Below, piece after piece: positions 33,739-39,812 of a stretch of DNA of 39,812 nucleotides. Source of the stretch: Sphingobacteriales bacterium (GTDB lineage: Bacteria; Bacteroidota; Bacteroidia; Chitinophagales; Chitinophagaceae); contig JACQDV010000014.1 in the NCBI GenBank assembly GCA_016200915.1, positions 1 to 39,812 of the forward strand. The letters are read 5' to 3'. The translations under genes were made by a program, and so were the position numbers. The notes beneath the pieces are model-generated. The model did not search any database, was not told where the DNA came from, and saw nothing but the letters and a program-made list of their open reading frames with translations. Position 1 is the stretch's first letter, and every line of letters starts with the position of its first letter.

Positions 33739-34905
33739 TTACTTGGAAGCACTGCTGTTATTGATCGATTCATCTACATAAGCAGATATCCATCCCACCT
33801 GTCCGTTTTTTACTAAGTAAAATTCTTTTTTCTCATATACGCCTTCAAACTGGCGCATAATCTTTAATAATAATCCCGTACCGGCCATTAATGAACGCTG
33901 ATCGAAAACTCCATTCACCCGCTTAACTTCTCTTGCTACGGCTGATTTATCTACTGTCTTATCAGTGACAGCAGCGGTGATGCTGACATCAGATAAGGTT
34001 GAATAATTTTTGTAAATACGTTCGCTGAATTTTACAATATCATCATAAGTAACCGGCACTACAGCATTATTCACCAGTTCGGGAGAAATAAGTGTGGCAA
34101 TTGCCCAGCTGATACCACCACTAAAAGCAATATAATCACTCATGGGATAACCACCACTTTCATTTACCCGGTAAATAATTTCGCTCTGTTCAGCTCCAAT
34201 CAGTGTACGGTTAAGTTGTTTATAATAATTTGCCAGACTGTTATCTTCCTCACACCTTTTCTCCGTAGCATTGGCAGTACTCTTGGTACCCCAGCTTAAC
34301 TGGAACAATTTAAAATCTTTGGTATTGGTATTGTAGAAGTATCCGCCCTTACTGTTACCGCTGCCAATATCAATTAAGAATGTAGCATATCTTCTTGATT
34401 CGGGTACAATTCCTAAATGTGATAACACCGCTTCCTGCTGTACATCAATTATTGGAACCGCCCTGGCAGGATTACCAATACGTACTTTAAAAGAATCAAT
34501 GAGTTGATTTACCTCGTTCATCCGGTGTTCTTTCTCTGCCTGTATCTTTACGCCACTGCTTACTACGGTAAATATTCTTTCTCTTGGAATTTTATAATCT
34601 ATCAGTGAAATATTATAAAAATCGGCTAATGCTTTCAGTGTGTTATTAAAAGAGGATACCGTAAAAGAAATAAAATCGGTATTAATTGAGCTGTCTTTTA
34701 AAATATTAAAAGCACCACTCTTTTTGGCATCTTTCCCCAACTCAAGCAAGCTTAATTTTACTCCTTTGGAACCAACTTCAATACCGGAATAAACCAGAGA
34801 ATTTTTATATTTAAACTTTAGCCCGTTTTGCGCAGAGCCAATACTGCTATTCAGTAACAGGATACTGAATAAAAGAATGGAGAGCCGGTTAAACGAATAA
34901 CGCAT
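33739..34905 (-). CDS. Exported protein with Ppx/GppA-like ASKHA fold
   Basis: From the ATG at 34905 this is a 388-residue protein with a signal peptide (MRYSFNRLSILLFSILLLNS...GSAQ). The mature part follows the exopolyphosphatase/GppA plan: phosphate-1 strand YSGIEVGSKGVKLSLLEL (~39-56), the segment IIDVQQEAVLSHLGI (~152-166) where Glu159 matches the Ppx glutamate, phosphate-2 FLIDIGSGNSKGGYF (~176-190), and an adenosine-type GG motif in IAFSGGISWAI (~259-269). Exported ASKHA proteins are unusual because ATP is absent outside; a polyphosphate or other phosphoanhydride substrate, or a binding role, is possible. An in-frame TTG at 34923 is less likely as a start because a -7 promoter box overlaps it. 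Confidence 0.75.
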   Translation of the reverse strand: MRYSFNRLSILLFSILLLNSSIGSAQNGLKFKYKNSLVYSGIEVGSKGVKLSLLELGKDAKKSGAFNILKDSSINTDFISFTVSSFNNTLKALADFYNISLIDYKIPRERIFTVVSSGVKIQAEKEHRMNEVNQLIDSFKVRIGNPARAVPIIDVQQEAVLSHLGIVPESRRYATFLIDIGSGNSKGGYFYNTNTKDFKLFQLSWGTKSTANATEKRCEEDNSLANYYKQLNRTLIGAEQSEIIYRVNESGGYPMSDYIAFSGGISWAIATLISPELVNNAVVPVTYDDIVKFSERIYKNYSTLSDVSITAAVTDKTVDKSAVAREVKRVNGVFDQRSLMAGTGLLLKIMRQFEGVYEKKEFYLVKNGQVGWISAYVDESINNSSASK

Positions 34906-34920
34906 AGGGTTAGTTTTTTT

Positions 34921-34928
34921 CAAAAATA
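34921..34928 (-). promoter_or_regulatory. -7 promoter box for the Ppx-like operon
   Basis: On the minus strand this reads TATTTTTG (TAnnTTTG), 15 bases before the ATG at 34905. It excludes the TTG start at 34923 and implies a very short leader. No clear -33 element is seen. Confidence 0.45.
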
Positions 34929-35000
34929 CTAAAAAGCAATACTACTAAATTTATTAACGAATAGTGTGAAAAAAATGTGGCAAAGTTTTAACATATAAGA

Positions 35001-36848
35001 TCAGTAGTCCAATTCAAGCCCTAACCGGTCTTTTAACTCTTTTACCAGCGGATATTGTTCTGCTATTCTGAAGAACTGTTCCCTGGTGTTGAGTGGCTTT
35101 TCTTTTGGTTCGGTATCATCTGCTTTTTCTACCAGTGTTAACTGGTAAGTAAGATTCTTATTGCAAAAATGATGTTGCAGATGTTCTATTAGTGTGGCTC
35201 TCTTTTGTTCTATAAATTTTTGCTGAATATTACTTCCAACAATAATTTCAAAGGTATTAGCATCGTTCAGTTGCAACTCGGCCATCCGGAAATTGGTTAC
35301 AGCAGAAGGGTCATTACTTTCCTCCAGTTTTCTAATATAAGCATTCCATGCATGATGTAATTCTTCTATAGACAAAGGAATAGCAGCATTACCGTTAGCT
35401 TTATTATTCTGCGCTACCTGCTGACGGATTTTCTCAAGGGTGTTGAGTTTAGTTGCTGGTTGCTGTCTCGCCTCAGGCGAGATGGTTGTTTGTGGTTTGT
35501 AGTTTGTAGTTTGCGGTTGGGTTGTTACAGGTTTATCTTCTTCAACGATAGAAACAGGTTCTTCAATCGTTACCCTTGCCTCACCACTTTGCCTATTGCC
35601 GGTTGCCGGTTGCTTATTTGCTTCTGTCATCTGTCCACTGTCATCTGTCAACTTACTCTTCAGCTTAATGGGTGAGATGGTACGAAACGCTAAAGGCTTT
35701 GCAGTTTCAACTAGTTTTTTTTTACCAGCTTCTGCATCGCCGGTGAGTTGTAAAGCATTTACTAAGTAAGTAAGTTTAATTAAAGCTAACTCCACATGCA
35801 GTCGTTTATTGCGGGCAGCTTTGTAATTTATCTCGGCTTCATTCAATACATTCAATGCACTGATGAGCCAGGAGGCCGGTGTCTTCTTCGCCGCAGCAAT
35901 ATATTTTTCTTTAAAACTTTCAACTGCTTCTAATAACACTGCTGCTTTTTCATCTTTACATACTAACAGGTTGCGGATGAATTCTGCAAAACCATTTACT
36001 ACCATATCGCCTTCAAAACCTTTACGGTTGATATCATCAAACAACAACATGGCGGCAGCTAAATCCTGTTGTTGCGTATGGTCTAATAGTTTGAAATAAT
36101 AATCAGCATCTAAAATATTAAGATGCTCCAACGTGTTTTGATAAGTTACTTCACTGTTGGTAAAGCTTACAATCTTATCTAAAATACTCAACGCATCCCG
36201 CATACAGCCTTCACTCTTTTGAGCTATTACCTGTAAAGCCGCTTTATCAGATTTGATTTCTTCCTTCTCACAGATTTCTTCTAAATGTTCAACCGTATCA
36301 TTTAAGGTGATGCGTTTGAAATCGAATATCTGGCAACGGCTTAATATCGTTGGAAGGATTTTATGTTTTTCTGTAGTGGCTAAAATAAAGATGGCATACG
36401 GTGGTGGTTCTTCCAATGTTTTTAAAAAAGCATTGAAGGCAGAAGAGCTGAGCATGTGTACCTCGTCGATGATATACACTTTGTATTTACCGGCCTGTGG
36501 TGCAAAACGAACCTGCTCGGTTAATGTACGTATATCATCTACCGAGTTATTACTCGCCGCATCTAATTCATGAATGTTTAGCGATGTGCCTTCGTTGAAA
36601 GATTTACAGGAGTTACATTTATTACAGGCTTCACCGTCTTTCTGGATTTTTTCGCAGTTAATTGTTTTGGCTAATATTCTTGCACAGGTGGTTTTACCCA
36701 CCCCTCTTGGACCACAAAACAAAAAAGCATGTGCCAACTGGTTATTCTTAATCGCATTTTTTAATGTGGTGGTAATATGCGCCTGCCCCACAACTGTATC
36801 AAAAGTTTGTGGACGGTACTTCCTTGCCGAAACGATGAATTTATCCAT
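35001..36848 (-). CDS. dnaX: DNA polymerase III subunit gamma/tau
   Basis: The clamp-loader ATPase of the replicative polymerase, 615 residues from the ATG at 36848 (MDKFIVSARKYRP; an in-frame TTG at 36857 is less likely). Walker A GPRGVGKT is at 46-53, the zinc site uses Cys65, Cys75, Cys78 and Cys81, the DEVH Walker B is at 128-131 and the SRC sensor at 170-172. The AAA+ and lid domains end near 365. The linker at ~399-465 is made of low-complexity repeat-derived sequence (TDDSGQMTEANKQPATGNRQ; TTNYKPQTTISPEARQQPAT), followed by a tau-like C-terminal domain. No slippery A-run for gamma production was noted. The gene lies 113 bases downstream of the EamA gene. Confidence 0.96.
   Translation of the reverse strand: MDKFIVSARKYRPQTFDTVVGQAHITTTLKNAIKNNQLAHAFLFCGPRGVGKTTCARILAKTINCEKIQKDGEACNKCNSCKSFNEGTSLNIHELDAASNNSVDDIRTLTEQVRFAPQAGKYKVYIIDEVHMLSSSAFNAFLKTLEEPPPYAIFILATTEKHKILPTILSRCQIFDFKRITLNDTVEHLEEICEKEEIKSDKAALQVIAQKSEGCMRDALSILDKIVSFTNSEVTYQNTLEHLNILDADYYFKLLDHTQQQDLAAAMLLFDDINRKGFEGDMVVNGFAEFIRNLLVCKDEKAAVLLEAVESFKEKYIAAAKKTPASWLISALNVLNEAEINYKAARNKRLHVELALIKLTYLVNALQLTGDAEAGKKKLVETAKPLAFRTISPIKLKSKLTDDSGQMTEANKQPATGNRQSGEARVTIEEPVSIVEEDKPVTTQPQTTNYKPQTTISPEARQQPATKLNTLEKIRQQVAQNNKANGNAAIPLSIEELHHAWNAYIRKLEESNDPSAVTNFRMAELQLNDANTFEIIVGSNIQQKFIEQKRATLIEHLQHHFCNKNLTYQLTLVEKADDTEPKEKPLNTREQFFRIAEQYPLVKELKDRLGLELDY
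35453..35652. repeat. Block of four repeat types inside the dnaX linker
   Basis: Within 200 bases of coding sequence: hairpin TCTCGCC-TCA-GGCGAGA (35466-35482); a TTTGTAG/TTTGTGG tract (35488-35516); GGTTGCC words (35597-35613); and TGTCATCTGTCCACTGTCATC words (35624-35647). All are in frame. The hairpin core CGCCTCAGGCG resembles the one at 101-123. The tracts resemble short intergenic repeats common in Bacteroidota genomes. Confidence 0.75.
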
Positions 36849-36857
36849 GAACCCCAA

Positions 36858-36869
36858 CCCCTAAAGGGG
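36858..36869. repeat. CCCC-TAAA-GGGG hairpin before dnaX
   Basis: A small palindrome 9 bases upstream of the dnaX ATG. On the coding strand the leader reads CCCCTTTAGGGGTTGGGGTT and then the ATG one base later, so the hairpin and a G-rich run occupy the ribosome landing zone. It resembles a widespread Bacteroidota repeat word. Confidence 0.5.
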
Positions 36870-36942
36870 CTATTTAAAATTATTATAGAAACTGCAATTT
36901 AGGGAAAGAACGGGAGGTTTTAGAAATACATGAAATCTGTTC

Positions 36943-37830
36943 TTAAATGGTAAGCCACATGCCCAGTAATATTAAAAGCACTCCTGCATACTGTACCATT
37001 TGTAGTTTTTCTTTTAAAAGCATATTAGCAACAACCAAAGATACAACGGGCTGTATAATCCCCATCATCCCCAGGATGTGCAGTGGGAGATGAAATAAAG
37101 CAAGATTGCTGAACAATACACCGCTGAAACCGCAAACTGCTAAACTAAATATCCATTTCCAGTTTTGTTTAACCGGGTAACTTAAAACATTTGATATAAT
37201 TCCTTTTTGTTTAATTAACAATCCAGCCCAACTCATTACACAAACTGTTAATTCGAGAACCAATGAAAACCACAAAACACCTAATGATTTTATTGCCATA
37301 GGAAAGAAAATGCCGGCACTCCAAAAGACCGTTGCCAATAAACTATAAAGTACACCTTTTGATAGCTGCAAACGCCATATTGCCGGATTCAATTTTTCAA
37401 TACACCATAAACCCAAAATAAAAATTGTGGTGATTATAAATTTCAAAATAGTAAAGCTCTCGTTGTATAACAGAATACCGGCGACAATGCCAATTATACT
37501 TCCAAAGCTTAAGATTGGTATGGAAATACTTACGGCCCCATATTTGATTGACTTGTTAAAAAAGAATAAGCCGAAATAACTTATACTGCAAAAGATGATG
37601 GCCGGGAAAATATTCACGGCCGATAATTGTTCAACCGGGAACAGGAATGGTTTTAAACCTGTAAAACTGAAATTGTACTGTAACAGGATTAAAAGTAAAA
37701 ACAATAAAGAAGTTAACCCGGCTCTAATGCCAATTACTAAAAAAACAGGCATTTCTTTTAAAGGATAAGCCCAAAGGCAATTGCTGATCCCAAAACTTGC
37801 CATTGCTATAAACTGAAGAACATAACCCAT
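36943..37830 (-). CDS. EamA/DMT-family transporter
   Basis: A 295-residue inner membrane protein with about ten helices arranged as two five-helix EamA repeats (ISNCLWAYPLKEMPVFLVIGIRA in the first; VFWSAGIFFPMAIKSLGVLW in the second). Members export or import amino acids, nucleotides or other metabolites; substrate cannot be assigned. The ATG at 37830 overlaps the TGA of the preceding gene as TGATG, so the two genes are translated together. Confidence 0.88.
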   Translation of the reverse strand: MGYVLQFIAMASFGISNCLWAYPLKEMPVFLVIGIRAGLTSLLFLLLILLQYNFSFTGLKPFLFPVEQLSAVNIFPAIIFCSISYFGLFFFNKSIKYGAVSISIPILSFGSIIGIVAGILLYNESFTILKFIITTIFILGLWCIEKLNPAIWRLQLSKGVLYSLLATVFWSAGIFFPMAIKSLGVLWFSLVLELTVCVMSWAGLLIKQKGIISNVLSYPVKQNWKWIFSLAVCGFSGVLFSNLALFHLPLHILGMMGIIQPVVSLVVANMLLKEKLQMVQYAGVLLILLGMWLTI

Positions 37831-39095
37831 CAAAAATATTGATTTAGCTGATGAGTGAAATAAGTGTATCCTGTTTCTGCAATCAGTTGTTGAACTTCAT
37901 TCTTCAGTTTATTCTTTTTCAAAGTTGCAGATGAGCCGGTAAGATGTAATTGAAGCAACAGGTACCGTATCATAAAATATTTTTGATAAATGAAACAAAT
38001 TTTTTCCGGCTGAATTTTTGTCATTAATGCCTTCGCCTTCTCTTCATTACCTGTAAAACTATTGGCAATCGCATACATTAAATATACAATCTCTACATGG
38101 TCATAACTGGGATGATTGGACTTAACGGTTATCATAGCAGGACAATGCATTTCCAGTATTTCTAATGCTTCGTTATAATAATTTCCCAATAATAAATAAT
38201 CGGCCATCATAAAATGATAACCAGGAAAGTTGAATGTATGTTCCAACTGGTGAGCAAAAGCAGTGAGGTATTTCCCGTTACTCAAAAGCAACCATTTTCT
38301 TTGTTCCTCTCTATTGTTTTGAAGACGATAATACAACAAATGAGTTCCTAATTGCCGGGCAAGCGGCAGGCAGTAAATACCTGAATCTAATGGCAGGTCA
38401 GCAAGTTTGCGGTAATGAATATTTAAAGATTTAAAATTTTCACTCAGATAATCACCAAGGAATAGAAGTGTGTAGCCATATACCATTGCCTCCTGCGTTT
38501 TTTTGTTGCGCAGATAGGAAACAATCCCTTTACGGAAAGTGCCTGCTAGTCCTGCCATATCGGGAGAATATTCAAACAACCAGCGTTGTGCCGTTGGGTT
38601 ACGTGCAAGCTTGTCCCACAGCAAATCCGCCAACGATGGATTGGAAAAAATACGCTTTGAGATTTGCCTTACAGAATTAAAAAAATTATTGTCTCTCCAT
38701 TCAGTTGCTTCGATATTAAAAAACGATTCAATTATTTCACTTTGGGCCATAAGCAAACTGTCATTACCATTATTTTGGTAATTGTTATGGGTTTTCTTTT
38801 TTTCAATAAAGTCATTCCAATCTTCAAAGCCGCAGCAGGAACTTAATGCATTGAGTGTAAATAAAGAGGGGGTTGATTTCGATTGAATTAAACCAAAAAA
38901 GCGACGCAAGGTTTGTGGGCTTATAATTTCTTCTTCCTGTTTTTTTATCCATTCACTCAATACAATACAATCAGAGTGTTGATTTATTGTGCGGCCAAAC
39001 ACCTTTTCAACTTCGTTTTTAAGTGCTTGCTGATCTTTTTCGGAAATGATAGTGCTTACCCGGCCCAATTCTTTTTTTTGGACAAATATGTACAT
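37830..39095 (-). CDS. Putative regulator: helical N-terminal domain with TPR-like C-terminal part
   Basis: From the ATG at 39095 (MYIFVQKKELGR) the protein has 421 residues. The N-terminal ~110 residues (ALKNEVEKVFGRTINQHSD ... ISPQTLRRFFGLIQSKSTPS ... LNALSSCCGFEDWNDFI) form a helical domain common in Bacteroidota and resembling an XRE-type DNA-binding unit. The remaining ~300 residues are helical, with pairs such as YYNEALEILEMHCPA that suggest degenerate TPR repeats. No signal or membrane segment. The gene overlaps the transporter by TGATG, so it may regulate or sense for it. I do not recognise a named family. A longer frame to 39269 would overlap the divergent small gene and is rejected. 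Confidence 0.68.
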   Translation of the reverse strand: MYIFVQKKELGRVSTIISEKDQQALKNEVEKVFGRTINQHSDCIVLSEWIKKQEEEIISPQTLRRFFGLIQSKSTPSLFTLNALSSCCGFEDWNDFIEKKKTHNNYQNNGNDSLLMAQSEIIESFFNIEATEWRDNNFFNSVRQISKRIFSNPSLADLLWDKLARNPTAQRWLFEYSPDMAGLAGTFRKGIVSYLRNKKTQEAMVYGYTLLFLGDYLSENFKSLNIHYRKLADLPLDSGIYCLPLARQLGTHLLYYRLQNNREEQRKWLLLSNGKYLTAFAHQLEHTFNFPGYHFMMADYLLLGNYYNEALEILEMHCPAMITVKSNHPSYDHVEIVYLMYAIANSFTGNEEKAKALMTKIQPEKICFIYQKYFMIRYLLLQLHLTGSSATLKKNKLKNEVQQLIAETGYTYFTHQLNQYF

Positions 39096-39162
39096 TTTTT
39101 TGATAGATGCATTTATAATCTTTGGAGGGAAATAAATAATAAACAATTGAAACGACACCATT

Positions 39163-39396
39163 ATGGGATTATTATCACTTCTTTTTTCAGGTGATAGAGA
39201 AGGTAGAATCCATGTCCTTAAATCTACTATTGAATCACATAAACAAAGTATTTCTGTTGAACGGAACAATATGGCTCGCTATCGGGCACAAAAAGCACCT
39301 AAACATTATCAAGATGCGGGAAAGAGAAAAATTGAATACCATAAACAAATAATCGAAAAACTACGTGCTGAAATTGCAAATCTTAAAAAAAGATAA
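39163..39396 (+). CDS. Small coiled-coil protein of unknown function
   Basis: A 77-residue protein rich in Lys, Arg, His and Glu with a hydrophobic first turn (MGLLSLLFSG) and then one long helix with heptad character (RIHVLKSTIESHKQSISVERNNMARY ... YHKQIIEKLRAEIANLKKR). It is divergent from the putative regulator with 67 bases between. Composition and clean start make it a likely real gene, but no family is recognised. Confidence 0.55.
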   Translation: MGLLSLLFSGDREGRIHVLKSTIESHKQSISVERNNMARYRAQKAPKHYQDAGKRKIEYHKQIIEKLRAEIANLKKR

Positions 39397-39473
39397 CCAA
39401 CCCTTTTAATCAAATAAAATATGCTTTGAACGTTTTTCAATCAACGGTTTTTTAAAATATCTACTACTAATTT

Positions 39474-39740
39474 ATGTTTTTATTAAGCATCAGCATTATA
39501 GCTGCAATACCAGCAATTATTGGCGGTTTACTCGTAGCTATTCCAGTATGGAAAATTCAAAAATATTTTATCTCAAGGCGTGATTATTACAGGCAAACTC
39601 CATATGAAATTTTCGATACAAAATTCGTTTCAACATCAGCCGTATTTCTTTTTGTTGCAGGCATAATATACATTTATCGAAGTAGGCATTTAAATACTCC
39701 AAAAAGAAAGCTAATAATATTAGCAAAATCAATAGCTTAG
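39474..39740 (+). CDS. Small membrane protein of unknown function
   Basis: An 88-residue protein with two hydrophobic helices (residues ~2-25 and ~52-68) separated by a basic, Tyr-rich loop (KYFISRRDYYRQTPYEIF). It lies 77 bases after the coiled-coil gene and 20 bases before the transposase start, so it may be cargo or a bystander of the element. No family recognised. Confidence 0.5.
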   Translation: MFLLSISIIAAIPAIIGGLLVAIPVWKIQKYFISRRDYYRQTPYEIFDTKFVSTSAVFLFVAGIIYIYRSRHLNTPKRKLIILAKSIA

Positions 39741-39760
39741 CTTTTTAAACCAGTTAAGTT

Positions 39761-39812
39761 ATGTTCAAGGGTACTAACATTTTGGAGTTTGCCAAACAGT
39801 TTGATACAAAGG
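39761..39812 (+). mobile_element. Start of a probable IS1595-type transposase, cut by the window edge
   Basis: Only 17 codons are visible (MFKGTNILEFAKQFDTK). They match the usual opening of IS1595-family transposases, where a phrase such as N-L-x-E-F-x-x-x-F precedes a zinc-binding Cys and the YL..KW segment. The rest is outside the window, and no terminal inverted repeat can be confirmed. Confidence 0.45.

Noticed and set aside
38913-39194. Hydrophobic plus-strand frame of 93 residues
   Set aside because: It is the antisense of the regulator gene, A/T-rich, and overlaps the start of the coiled-coil gene in another frame.
39096-39269. 58-residue N-terminal extension of the putative regulator
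   Set aside because: It overlaps the divergent coiled-coil gene, has an unrelated composition, and the ATG at 39095 gives a sensible start.

Overview
The window looks like a chromosomal segment of a Bacteroidota bacterium, most probably from the Chitinophagaceae or a close relative. The evidence is a C-terminal type IX secretion (T9SS) sorting domain on the protein at 23759-25456, TAnnTTTG-type -7 promoter boxes, weak ribosome binding sites, and protein families typical of that phylum (a 540-residue PafA-type phosphatase, TMEM220, GH127, DUF4965/DUF1793, T9SS tail). No tRNA, rRNA or CRISPR array was seen. The left edge holds a gene with a damaged 3' end, and the right edge cuts a probable IS1595-type transposase.

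Layout. 59-7227 is a minus-strand block: PafA-type phosphatase, secreted unknown protein, ABC exporter, PLD-like protein, truncated TMEM175-like channel, and the AraC-type regulator that borders the next block. 7354-20343 is the main catabolic region. It holds a DHDPS-family lyase, an alpha-ketoglutarate semialdehyde dehydrogenase, (on the other strand) a fatty acid hydroxylase/AGMO-like membrane oxygenase, a proline racemase/4-hydroxyproline epimerase, a GH127 beta-L-arabinofuranosidase, a GH3 enzyme, a DUF4965/GtaA-like enzyme and a DadA-like D-amino acid dehydrogenase. 20395-25456 carries two large exported proteins (Asp-box/sortilin-like propeller, PHP-like T9SS protein). 25461-29866 (minus) holds MgtC-like, beta-CASP nuclease, DUF4442 and membrane-anchored C1 protease genes. 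30018-32626 is a loose region of small genes and an amidohydrolase pseudogene. 32720-39095 (minus) holds a coiled-coil membrane protein with an exported Ppx/GppA-like protein, dnaX, an EamA transporter and a putative regulator. The right end has two small genes and the transposase start.

How the genes work together. The four soluble enzymes in 7354-20343 match the complete trans-4-hydroxy-L-proline catabolic route (epimerase, D-hydroxyproline dehydrogenase, pyrroline-hydroxycarboxylate deaminase, KGSA dehydrogenase). They are interleaved with exported GH127, GH3 and DUF4965 enzymes. I infer a locus for hydroxyproline-rich plant glycoproteins such as extensin: exported enzymes strip beta-L-arabinofuranose and other sugars, and the freed hydroxyproline is converted to alpha-ketoglutarate under the divergent AraC-type regulator.

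The second main signal is a dense set of short modular palindromic or periodic repeats between genes. Related sequences also lie in frame inside three essential or metabolic genes (KGSA dehydrogenase, hydroxyproline epimerase, dnaX) and at the broken end of the TMEM175-like gene. Two 16-base modules match exactly between a coding and an intergenic copy.
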